From Aphrophora alni (taxonomy: Eukaryota; Arthropoda; Insecta; Hemiptera; Aphrophoridae), in assembly GCA_963513935.1 (NCBI GenBank), contig OY740768.1, forward strand, positions 2,304,835-2,368,834: 64,000 nucleotides of DNA, written 5' to 3'. Made by a program: the position numbers and the translations under genes. The notes under the pieces were generated by a model. The model worked only from the letters and a program-made list of their open reading frames with translations. It did no database searches and had not been told where the DNA came from. Shown here one piece after another: positions 38,595-49,310 of this stretch. Position 1 is the stretch's first letter; the number at the start of each line of letters is the position of its first letter.

Positions 38595-39544
38595 CTGAAA
38601 ATAAACATCTAATTAGGTTTATGTTAATGATAAAATTACATAACATAAAAGTAAGTTCATGACTACAAAAAAGAAAATAACTGATGCTCCTTAATATAGG
38701 AGCAATGTTGTATGAATACTTCATGAATAAGACTCTAGGACAAGTCCAATCTTTTGATTTATGTTAATATTTTCATATTTTAATAAATATTAATTGTTTA
38801 GACAACATAATTGCAACTCCACATCTTTGTAGTTCAATAATGAACAAAATTTGTTCACAAATTTTCGTAGGAGGCAAATAAATGGGGATATTTAAACAAA
38901 AATGGAAAAAGGTATGATTTTATAAATTAATTTGTTATCTCCAAATAGGAACAATTTTTATGTGTTACTTTAAAACATCCCAAAATAACCACAGATGAAC
39001 CGTAAACTTTTCAATTGGACCCGTGATTATGCCATTGGTTACTGAATCACAATCGCCAAATATCAGACGATTTCTATTACACTTTGTAAACGATAAGTGC
39101 AAAAACGTGAAACAATCATTTCAAAACTTATATTTCCATGAAAACATCATCAATTTTTTAACCAAGAGGTTATGTGAGGACCTTACTCCCCCCCAGATTT
39201 AAAAAGTTGCTGTATTGTATTGAACCAGCATAGAGAGGTACGCTTAGTATTGAATGCTGGCCACAAAAGCTGCAAACTCGATATGCTGACTTAAACTCAT
39301 AATGAACTCATTAAGGATTTATTACATTTTTCCTAAAGTGATAATATTTTGTACCACAGCTATGAAATAAAAATGAAATGAAATGACATATACTTTTCCC
39401 AGTACATCTAACCTATTCAAATAATAGTATCATGATTTTTCACTTTTTGATGCTGATTTCTTATAAAAATACACTAATAATTTCCTTATCTAGTTATACA
39501 ATATGTCATTTAATAAACACATACTAAATTAATATCATCATTAC

Positions 39545-39780
39545 CGAAATGCTTTCTCCGCAAGAAACCTTAAATTTTCTTCTGTAAGATGTCGTCCTGT
39601 AGCATAATGAAATTTCATGTTAAGAGCTTCCGCAACTTGGCCCCAAGGTACTTTATCAGGTACGGCGAATGGTACACGTCCAGGCTCTGCAAAAGCATTA
39701 TCCCATGTGACAGTTGCCCATGCGTGTGGCTCTTGGTTCCCGTGGACTATAACCACTACAGGTAACGATAACGTCCAAAC
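39545..39780 (-). CDS. STAT: STAT exon J: DNA-binding domain core and linker start
   Basis: The longest exon (236 bp) runs from phase 0 to two bases of an Arg codon (CG|gtaatg). It contains [40 protein letters not shown] and ALNMKF, then [26 protein letters not shown] and [19 protein letters not shown] are almost unchanged from vertebrate STAT5. The asparagine and surrounding residues of this block contact DNA in STAT structures. Confidence 0.98.
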
Positions 39781-40719
39781 CTGAAAAATTATAAACATTA
39801 ATATTATAACACTAATTATAATGTAATTTGTCATTATTATTCTTAAGCTCCAGTACAAAAACATTTTGTACCGGTGGGTTCAAATACTTATAAAGTAACA
39901 AGGAAAAGCGTATTGGTACGCCTTTTGTAGATTTTGGAGCACTATAATCGAAGTGCTAATGCATTTTTCAATCACATTGTGACCAGGAATAAAACTTGGA
40001 TTTCTCACTACACACCGAGACAAAGTGACAATAGAAAGAATATCATCAATCCAAATCTCCGACAAAAGCAAAAGAATTCATCAGATACCTTTAATTAAAA
40101 AAATGTGACTAAAATTTGTTGATATAAGTAAGGGGTTCTTTTGGTTGAAGTCCTACCTCATGGAGCGACAATAAATCCGGAGGAGTGATGTAACATTGAC
40201 AAAACTTTGCAAAAATTTTAAAACTGCTGGCGCAGTCTACTATCAAGCAATGTCTGCCTGCTTCATGACAACACTTGTTCACATACTAAATCTTCTCTAT
40301 GAAAAAGTAATCGACAAACTTCTGCTAACTTTTAAGACGTTTCTATAACCGTGGATATAGAAAAACCAAACACACTAAGTACTATATAGTTCAATGGACG
40401 CCATTCTATGAATAAGCATAGACATTTGTATTTTTTATTTTCGGGATCGTGGGATTTAGGAAAGTGTACTTTTCTAGTTACAAACAAACTACACATCTCT
40501 TTGGAAATACCTATTTTAATAACCTAGTATTTCTTTTTCCTGAAATACAGATATCTGAATAATAATATTCTCCTCATAATTAAACATACAAAATTAATCG
40601 TTGAATTCTAATGGAGGCACCGCTGTAAAGAAACATCTATATATAGCAATCTTTAAATATTATGACATGATATAACACGGATAAATTTTAAAGTCCAAGA
40701 CCTTTCCTGTCTTTAAATA

Positions 40720-41395
40720 CACTCAACTCTCGATTATCCGGGATAATATAGGGTTAAGGCTTCCCGGATAAGTAAAATCGCGGTTAACCCGCAAAACGGT
40801 AAAAACAATAGTAAATTTTAAAATAAACAGGTTAAATGAGTTTTATTAACATACATACCTCATAAACTGCAGTAAAAAGAGCATTATTATTATTATCATA
40901 CACAAAAATTAAACAAATTATTTACACACACAAAATAAACACACTTTTTTTAAAACTACTTCACGGGAAAATATTTAAATTACTGTACTGCAAAAGTAAA
41001 AAAAACATTTCGAATAGGCTTAGTCTAACTTTACTGTTTCTGAAAATAATCAGTCATGGTTTTCTGTTTTTGTGCTTAGAAACACTTTTTCTTTATTTTA
41101 CTTCTTAGGTTTCTCAAAACAATTTTATCAGTGATGAGAGCATCGTCCTGGCTCTCAATGTACTCGAGCAGTGACTCAACGTTTGCCAAGGCCATCCCAT
41201 ACGAAACTGACTGCTGTGCGTGTGCGGCGTCGACATGCACCTGCTACTGTTCCTACCCAACTACGAATATTATCGCAACACAGCTGCACATTGTACATAA
41301 TAAATATTGGAATATTGGTCAATATTGGTATATATTGGTATCGCGGTTAAGCCGCAACGCGGTTGATCCGATTACGGTTAATCGAGAGTTGACTG
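40720..41395 (-). mobile_element. pogo/Tigger-like DNA transposon remnant, 676 bp
   Basis: The left end CACTCAACTCTCGATTATCC and the right end (reverse complement CAGTCAACTCTCGATTAACC) differ at two positions and are flanked by TA. The 21-base terminal repeat beginning CAGTCAACTCTCGATTA is typical of pogo-type Tc1/mariner elements. Inner repeats with CGCGGTTAA occur near both ends. It keeps a short piece of transposase coding sequence, so it is a deletion derivative of an autonomous copy. Confidence 0.9.
41076..41243 (-). pseudogene. C-terminal fragment of a pogo/Tigger-type transposase
   Basis: On the minus strand this open stretch (bounded upstream by TAG) encodes 55 codons and a stop. It includes SYGMALANVESLLEYIESQD followed by DALITDKIVLRNLRSKIKKK. 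The pattern of an LEYIE-type helix, then about 13 residues, then a basic R-x-L-R helix is that of the C-terminal end of Tigger/jerky-like transposases. The catalytic DDE domain is absent. It lies inside the element 40720-41395. Confidence 0.65.
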
Positions 41396-41539
41396 TACTT
41401 TATAACAATAGTTACTAATAATATATCATTTATCACAATCCATCTTATTGTTTTTTAAAAAGAAATACACAAAACAATTGTTTAATCAAAGAATTTAATG
41501 AAAAGCCTGTATTTTTTTTATAGGTATTTTGATTATGAC

Positions 41540-41640
41540 AAAATATTTAGCGTGTTGTGTATTTATAAGTGTTTGAGTGGACATAGCAGCTGGCCTGATG
41601 ATGCTGCCTGTGGCAGTGAAACATGTAGCCACATAAAAGG
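41540..41640 (+). repeat. Retroelement remnant with hammerhead-like core
   Basis: The stretch contains CTGATGA (41599-41605), a stem-loop GCTGCC-TGT-GGCAGT, then GAAAC. This is the order of conserved parts of a hammerhead ribozyme. The flanking gtgtatttataa is shared with the copy near 52950, so both belong to one repeat family. Stems I and III of a hammerhead are not convincingly formed, so activity is doubtful. Confidence 0.45.
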
Positions 41641-42733
41641 TAAAATAAAAATACAGACTACATTTGACAGATATAAATAATATATATAAAATAAAATATT
41701 TGTCTATACTGTTCTGACAATTATTATCTGCATTACTGTTAAAAACCTTATCTCTGAAAAGTTTTAATTTTTTATTAAAAGTTTTAACATACGCATCTAT
41801 ACCAGGACACATTCACTGATTATATTTAAATTCAGATTACAACTGTTTTTTTTTTTATCTGATTAGCTCTGTAAATTGATAGAAGACGATCCATCTGATG
41901 AAAAATGGTGAACGATGTCGAGCTAATAACTTCTCCAAAATGGAACTAATCCTTTCCAACTTCAAAATACTGGCATTGGTTGAATTAATGGACCAATCTG
42001 AAACATTCTGACAAAAAACATCGGCGCACTAACTCACTGCACAGACTCTTAATATGTTTTAATTTTGGGAAAAAACTATTCTTTCTTAATTTGATACTTA
42101 TTTTATAATAAAAGAATAAAGTTTACAATGTCTTTTATTGGAATTAATATTGTGTTATTTTTAATACAATATTCATACTTTCCCATTCATACCATTTATT
42201 TACTAGCGATTGTATAACATTAACCAATTTATGAACACTGTCTGTCCTTCCATAGAGGCTTCGTATATACGATCGCACTACAAGCGATGATGCAAGTTTC
42301 CTAACCTCATACCTCATTTTCGCTATATATTGAATCAAGTACTAAACCAACTAAGAGACCCAAAAAATGTGAAATGTTACAAGATGTGCTTAGATTACGT
42401 AGAAAAATAGAAAAAATATAGTTTGTATCGATCGAGGACATTTTGTTCATTAATAATGTTTTCTGTGACCTGTAACAAAACGGTTCTTATTTAAACACTG
42501 ACCCTCAATATTCAAAATGGTACAAAATTATTCTAACGGATAAGATCGGAGGACATTTCATGGTGTCCAGTGTCAGGGTATAAAGAAGAAAACAATAGCT
42601 AGAATTTCTATATTCGCTAATAAGCTTAATATACTTTAGAGAATAAACTAGTCACACGATATAAGGTTTTTTGATGTTGACATTATTAAAAGCATATCTA
42701 AAAGGTTAGGTTTAGCCTAGATTAAGAATTATT

Positions 42734-42962
42734 AAGTTTATTACTAAATTACTTACGTCTTATCAATCTTGTGTTTAGTATTTATTTGTTAATATTTCAT
42801 TACAGCTGTTTCGGTATAACATATGCCATATCAGATGAAACAACACGTTAACACAACACACTGATACACATTTCACAAAAATAAATAAAGCTGTAATGAA
42901 ATATTAACAAATAAATACTAAACACAAGATTGCTAAGACGTAAGTAATTTAGTAATAAACTT
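42734..42962. repeat. Foldback element, 74-bp arms
   Basis: Arms 42734-42807 and 42889-42962 match with a single mismatch in 74 as reverse complements; the spacer is about 81 bp. On the minus strand the spacer carries CTGATATGG, a short stem, then ACCGAAACAG, resembling the core in the other foldbacks. Near-identity of the arms suggests recent origin or ongoing conversion between arms. It lies in the intron between exons I and J. Confidence 0.9.
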
Positions 42963-43604
42963 ATTTTAAAGCATTCATAAGGCAATATGGAATTTATAAG
43001 AATTATTGCTTGATTTTGTTGTAATGAAAAATATAAATGTTGAATATAAAATTGTTTGAGACTATGATTTTAATTTTGTGTATCAAAAATTTAGCTTCGA
43101 ATAAGACTTAATAAATTTTCATTAATATTGCATTTATGTTGTGTACACAGAACTAGAAAATTTGACTGTTAAAATATTCAAACTGTTTAGAAGAAAACCT
43201 CCTTTCTATGTACATGATCTGTTTGTTGAAGGCATTGATGTATAAAGTAAATCGATTTCTATAGTTATGACGTCGGAGGCACCACAAAATAATCTATAAT
43301 CAAGTCCAGCTTTAACCTAAATCTATGTTAGTGGGGATGCAGATGTACAGTACAAGGCATTAGTTTCCTTCAATCAGTTGGAAGTTGAGTTTGGAGATGA
43401 CATGATTGACTGCAGCAATCATGGGTTGCTGGAGATATTTAAAAATCAAGATTTTGTGTGTACAGGTTAGACATGCAGTTAACTTATATTATTATTAACT
43501 TATAATTTCTTTGTAAAAATGTAAGCATTTGGATGCAGCTAAAAAATAAATTTTCTTGAAAATTTGTACAATTGATGGCCTCATGTCAGACCTTAGTGAC
43601 TTAC

Positions 43605-43728
43605 TTGAAAGACTAACTCTCCGCCACCAATAGAAAACTGAGAAGAGAAAAGCAAAGAAAACTTTTCATCCATCACAGATTCTGTCCCTTTTTTTTCAGC
43701 TCTCTTGATTTTCTTTAACTGCATATTC
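43605..43728 (-). CDS. STAT: STAT exon I: DNA-binding domain
   Basis: A 124-bp exon; one base completes Arg, then [20 protein letters not shown] and [21 protein letters not shown], ending at phase 0 before gtaagt. It matches STAT5 NMSLKKIKRADRRGAESVTE with the basic run KKIKRA, a region implicated in nuclear import and DNA contact in the family. It contains a run of eight A on the coding strand (Glu-Lys-Lys), which is a possible sequencing or slippage site but is in frame here. Confidence 0.96.
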
Positions 43729-44192
43729 CTGAAATTTAAACATAAAAAACCATCAACTATTTCCTACCTTCAACTAAACTTCCAAATACTCGCACGTCAT
43801 ATTTTTATGAAATTTTGATTTTATGTCTCTAAAATAAATTTGGCTACTGTGCTTGTCTGTAATTAATTCTTTTCAGGAACTACAGAACTGTTTTTGATAA
43901 TACTTGTAACAATGGTGAAATTCCAAAGTTATAAGATCTTACATGCAAAACATAAAAATCACACAAAAAACATATTCAATATCACCAACCTTTGAAACAA
44001 TAACCCATACCACAATAGATATAAATATCGTTCATATTTTGTATCTCCATATAATATAATTTGTGCATCATGAACAGTAATAGAATTCACATTATATGTT
44101 ACAAGTTTAAAAAAAAGATAGAATGAAGATCTATCACTTGGGAGGAAAAGGAAGTCTCTATGGTGAAGAAGAAGAAGAAAAAAGGTTTTGGG

Positions 44193-44776
44193 TAGTGATG
44201 GGTTATTCCAATAGAGAAGTATTCATATATTTGAATAGTGAGAAAAGTATTCAAATACTTTCTAATGAAAACTTATTTCTGGCAAGCTACTACGCTCCTA
44301 CAACTTATGCACATATGGAATCAATTTCTATTCGTAGGAGTACTCACGAATACTTTATCTAAATAGTGAATACTTTTTACCACTGCGTTATTAACTATTC
44401 GATAGAGAGAGCACACACAAATAGTTTTAGGTTATTTGAATATTTTGAACACTATTCTTTCACCATTTCGTTTATATTTAAAAGACAAACACTTTCATAG
44501 TACTAATACTAATATAATTCAGTCACTTTTTTATTGAAATTGTTATTTATTGTGGCCAAATCATTCCTGGTCTATTACTAAAGAAATATATATATATTTT
44601 AAATATTATGTTCATTGCACAAATAAAAATAAAATAAACCTAATAATGGATATTTAATCATAGTCACTAATTTTCATTTAAAACTTGGAGTTCTTAGTAA
44701 AATTATAAAATAAATTAAAAGGAATAAGTGATTTCCTATTCAAATACTAAGAAGTATTCGAATAGTCCCAACACTA
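44193..44776. mobile_element. hAT-like MITE, 584 bp
   Basis: The left end TAGTGATGGG and the right end (reverse complement TAGTGTTGGG) are bordered by an identical 8-bp duplication GTTTTGGG at 44185-44192 and 44777-44784. Interior ends are rich in TATTC/GAATA motifs (ATTCGAATAG-like). No coding capacity was seen. It is inserted in the STAT intron between exons H and I. Confidence 0.93.
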
Positions 44777-44970
44777 GTTTTGGGGGATTCTATTCAAAAC
44801 ATCCAAAGACCAGCATGATTGTTATAGATACAGGAAGAGTAATGAATATGAACAGAAAGAATAAAAAACTTTTTTTGTTTCTTGTGAAAATAAATATTTT
44901 TCATTTATTGATGTCTATAATAATTCTAAAATATAGGTTGATAATATTTCAACTGAAACTAATAACATAC

Positions 44971-45119
44971 CTAAAACTGACGGAGAGCTGCCTTGTTGCT
45001 TGGTGATATTCCATCGTCCCTGTATTATTTAAAATTTCTCCACTTGCCTCACCTTTGGCTATTCTATCATTCTTTAGCAATGCATTGGCTTGTGCTTCAC
45101 TGTTTATTGTTACTTTAAC
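44971..45119 (-). CDS. STAT: STAT exon H: DNA-binding domain
   Basis: A 149-bp exon from phase 0 to two bases AG of an Arg codon, then gtatgt. It encodes [20 protein letters not shown], then [20 protein letters not shown] and VSF. This aligns with STAT5 VKATIISEQQAKSLLKNE and [20 protein letters not shown]. The loops here approach the DNA backbone in STAT structures. Confidence 0.96.
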
Positions 45120-45609
45120 CTGATAATATACAACAATGTTATTAAATTAATACTGAATCCATAAAGCGGGTATAAAACTTGATATTCCTTAGTCACTTAA
45201 CAAACAAATAAAAAATGCTTTTAAAATTTATAGGATTGAAAAGATACTTTTGGTATATATATATATATATATCACTTTTGTTTTTCCCTCAAAAAATATG
45301 AATTTCTGGGAAGTAATTATAATTATATAAAATTTATTTACATACAAGGTGATTAATTGTTTCTACATCTTTGGCAGAGACCTTCTCTTGAGCCTTGTAG
45401 AGGAAATGTTAAATTGTATCGATGGATCAATGGACACTTATGTAGTATAGAGCAAGTTTGTTTAAAACAGTTGTTACAGAGTTTTCCTGAACGTTATAAT
45501 TGTGTATATCACTACTTTATTTTTCATTTTTTTATTAATTTATTTAAAAAAATTTATTTATCCTTTTTTTTCGACAAATATTACATTTGTATAAGACAGG
45601 TCCCATAAT

Positions 45610-46270
45610 TTACAAGTAGGCATGGAATATAATAATAATACTTAGTACCCCAGCAACCCTACAAAGTTTATAAAATTTTATAATTATTATGATAGCAGAA
45701 TGTACACATAAATACAAAAATTTAATATCCATAATACACTTTTTTTTTTCTTTTTTCTTTTTTTTAAAAATATAAAATACAACTACACACAATTCAACAA
45801 AATATAAAATATGATCTCTACAAACAACATTACAAAGCCCCAAATAATAGTCAATCATTAAAATAAAATAACACACATAAATATAAAAGATAGAAACATG
45901 GAGACTCCACACACTCCTGTCAGTGCCCCGCAAACTCCTCCACAGAGTAACAAGATCCAGACAACAGCTGTCGTCTCGGTCTGCCTTTAAAACATGAATA
46001 ATCATTTATCTCTAGCAAGTCTGGAGGAGGGTTATTCATAAATAGCACCCCAGCCTGCGAAGGTAACTTACTAAATAAATTTAGCCTGATGTGTAAAATA
46101 AATTGATGTCGGCTATATGTGTACATATTAATAGTCTCCACTCGCTATGCTCAAATTAGTGTCTAAGCTCTTGCAAACCTCTTAACTGTACATATGTGAT
46201 GAAGCCTCCACTCCCTATGTTTATGTTGGTGATTTGGCCTTGTCAGATCTTTTTAACTATACGAATATCA
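45610..46270 (-). mobile_element. LINE 3' fragment with ORF2 C-terminal tail
   Basis: The minus-strand frame from 46141 reads METINMYTYSRHQFILHIRL, then NLFSKLPSQAGVLFMNNPPP and INDYSCFKGRPRRQLLSGSC, YSVEEFAGH, stop. This matches the usual end of CR1/RTE-like LINE proteins: R-L-x-L-x-x-K-x-P-x-x-x-G-x-x-F-x-N-x-L-P, then F-K-x-x-L-x-x-x-L. The stretch further 3' (45900-45610) is its untranslated end. It lies in the STAT intron between exons G and H, in the same orientation as the gene. Confidence 0.7.
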
Positions 46271-46849
46271 CGTTTTCTTGGGAAGTTGGAGTTCGGTAAA
46301 TAACTTGGCTATTTGTGATGATAAAGAGATGGTGTTTGCACCATTAAATGCATAATTGAAATCTCCAAATTTTTATTTAATATAGTTAGGGTATAAATAA
46401 TTTACTATAAATGTAATGTATGCTCTAACGCTCATAATACATTTCTCTCAAGATATTTTATTGGCCAACCACTTATAACTTATTTATTGAATGAAAAATC
46501 TAACACCATCATTTTTTCTTGTTGACCCCTACTTTGAGAGCAACAAATAAGAGACGATAAAGTTACCATTACAATGTACACAACCTCACACACAATGTAA
46601 TGTCCATACATCCAAGGAAGTGTTTAAAACAATTTCACAGATTTGTTAAATAAAATATACAAAAAGACTTTACTTTGTTAAAAAATAGCTATATAGACTA
46701 TAATTTAAAATAACTTTGTTATACAAGTACATTGTAATTATTTTGTAGAATTTTATGAACTTATTCAGTATACTAAATTTTAAGTTTTGTAGTTACAAAA
46801 ATTTCAACCTTTTTTTTCTGATATTCATGTTTCACCGCCTCACGAAATT

Positions 46850-47200
46850 CAAAAAGTGATTTTCTCGCATGCCATCCATTTTTGTGTGCACGTAAGAAAA
46901 AATTAAGACAGGAACAGATAAATTAAATTTTGGGATAGATGACTATAGTGTGTTCATATAGAACCCTATTCAAATTTAGAAAAAAATGAATGAAAATGTC
47001 GAAATAGCAGCCTTTTAAACAGTTTTTGTTGTTGTTGTTCATACGTCATGTGTTATTCAACTTATAACACAGTATATTGGACACAAATTTGCAGATTTCA
47101 ATTCTCCATGTAATGGTATCAACCTAACCCCTCTACGATGATAAATAGCAAAGTTATTGTTAAAAATATAATTTCAAAAATTGACCTCCCAAGATGTTTA
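46850..47200 (+). repeat. Interspersed repeat family, copy 2
   Basis: This is a diverged copy of the 9440-9760 repeat with the same internal order, including GCAAAGTTATTGTTAAAAAT near its end. It lies in the STAT intron between exons G and H. Confidence 0.7.
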
Positions 47201-47581
47201 TATAATAATGAAGACTGTATCACAAACACAAGCACAACTTCCCTGACAGAAGAAGGTACATAAATCCTGTGTTACTGTTTTAAACTAATTACTACACAAG
47301 AACTCTTGATCTACAAGGACTAAGAAACCAACCATTGTATGATGGGGCTGGGTAAGAACCATCAACTTGTTTCATTAAGCTCTTATTTTGATCACAAATT
47401 ATAAATTACCATTATAAAAAATCATATTTTTTATTTATGTTCTTAAAATTTACATTATTTAAAAACTAGAATGTGTATATAAAATTATACGTCTCAATAT
47501 GTGAAATTTAAAACAACGTAAACAACCTCATACATGTCATAATGCCTATAGACGGAAGGTATTTATTAATTCAAGTCTTAC

Positions 47582-47696
47582 CTGTGGTGGAGTCATATGT
47601 ACGTTTAACTTCCCTCCGACTAATAATCTAACAGTTGATGTAAACCTTGTATTAGTTTTCATTACTTGTGGCGGCTGTTTTTCAATTATAAATGTG
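47582..47696 (-). CDS. STAT: STAT exon G: start of DNA-binding domain
   Basis: A 115-bp exon; the first base completes Ser, then [20 protein letters not shown] and [17 protein letters not shown]. It matches STAT5 [39 protein letters not shown] across its length (two short quotations of one motif). It ends at phase 0 before gtaaga. This is the first strand block of the immunoglobulin-like DNA-binding fold. Confidence 0.97.
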
Positions 47697-47699
47697 CTG

Positions 47700-49150
47700 A
47701 AAAAAAAAATTACAAACCGTTTTAGAATTCATGAAAAAAGTATTTTTTACAAGAAAATTTTATACATGAGTGGTATCACCAATATTAATAAAGTTTCTAG
47801 ATGTGGTGAATTTTTGTTTGTTTTGCTGGCAGAGACTCCAATTCGAGTAGTATTGCTTTGCAGGTTGCTGAATATATAAAGGCAGGCGTTTATGACCATC
47901 CATCCTCATGTTGTGAGTCTCACACCCACTCCCCTGCGCCCACGAAGCAACGCTCAAGATATGAAGAAAATATTAGAGCACCATTGTGCAACGCCTGCTG
48001 GGGATACTGGACGTTGCCACGGATCTGGATTGATTTTTCGCTGGATTTGAGTAATCGTTCAGATATACTAGCAGTAATGTTAGTTTGACTTGTGAAATAA
48101 TATTAGACAGAAAAAAAGCGTGAATACAAGATAATTTTTGTGAGATCTTGTGATCGAGTTTTTTTTAACTAAACTGTAGTCTACTGTTAATCATTTAAAC
48201 ACCTGACAACTGAAAGGAAAACTGGTCTATATTCAACCTGTATGAAATTTAGCAATGTTTGGATTTACACAGCCAAAGCCATGTGATTTAGCACGTAAAG
48301 GTATCACAGACTGTTCTATAATAATCTTTTAAGAGGTTCCTAAATCGATCTCCATGATGACTTCAAAGTTTCTGTGATCACTAAGCATCTTGAGAAAACA
48401 TGAGGATTTATTATTGATACCAACATTCCAGTTACAATAGCTAGAATTAAGGCGATGGGAACATTGTTGCACTGAGCTCAGGCTTTAAATGTAAAATAAT
48501 GGAACCATTGAAATTAATAAATGACTACAACTAAACCTTACACCAAGTGCTCCCACATTCCTTGGCAATAAGGGAAAATTTGTGAAACTCTTGAAGTATG
48601 ATTTGTTACAAATATCTATTTAATATTTTTATTGGACATAATTTTTGCAGAAATAACAAATTTTTTAACGATCCTTTTGTAACTCTTTACATAATCAAGA
48701 AAAGTTAGATCAATTAATTGAGGTTTTTGCCCTATTATATAATCTCACTTTTTATACTAGACACCACAATACCTGGAATTACCCAACATTTGTTTTTAGT
48801 TTTTCTATTGTGATTAATAGTGGCTACAGGCAACCTAGTAAAGACCTAGAGTAACCAAGTATAATATTTAAAAAAATATATTATACTTTGCATTTATACT
48901 AGTCTGCCTATCTGTTCTATTTAAATAACTCATTCCAATTTTCCTCTTTTTAACATTTTCAAAAACATATCGATACTGCTACCACTAAAACAACTAATAG
49001 AATGTATCTATTTTAACTTTTTTAAGTAGTTAGATTCTATATTCTTCTAAAATACATACGGAAAATATTTATTTATTGATCAATTTTGATGAAATTTAAT
49101 AAGATTTATGTTTTTGATCATGAAGTCACAAAATTCTTATTAACAACTTA
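47700..49150. other. STAT intron F-G; GC-richer patch of unknown nature
   Basis: The stretch 47880-48050 is GC-richer than its surroundings, with GGCGTTTATGACC and AACGCCTGCTGGGG. It is open on both strands but shows no family motif. The remainder is AT-rich intron. Confidence 0.4.
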
Positions 49151-49151
49151 C

Positions 49152-49310
49152 CTTGTCACAAGAGATGATAACAGTTGTGTAATTTGTATCCCAAGATTTG
49201 GCAGCATATCCAACATTCCCGGAGTATTTAGGCCAAGTTTTTGTTTCAACCTTTCTGCTTCCTTTATTTGTTGCCGATTTAACCAAATAATTTCTGCTAA
49301 ACTTTCACAC
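49152..49310 (-). CDS. STAT: STAT exon F: end of coiled-coil domain
   Basis: A 159-bp exon whose first base completes Trp, followed by CESLAEIIWLNRQQIKEAER, which matches STAT5 [20 protein letters not shown]. It ends with ITQLLSSLVT and two bases AG of a Ser codon, before gtaagt. It covers the last coiled-coil helix and the entry to the DNA-binding domain. Confidence 0.97.

Noticed and set aside
41495..41812. 105-codon minus-strand open frame
   Set aside because: Phe/Tyr/Lys-rich composition with no motif; it overlaps a retroelement remnant on the other strand.
45610..46005. 131-codon minus-strand frame as an independent gene
   Set aside because: Its sequence is the 3' part of a LINE fragment in a neighbouring frame, mostly untranslated low-complexity.
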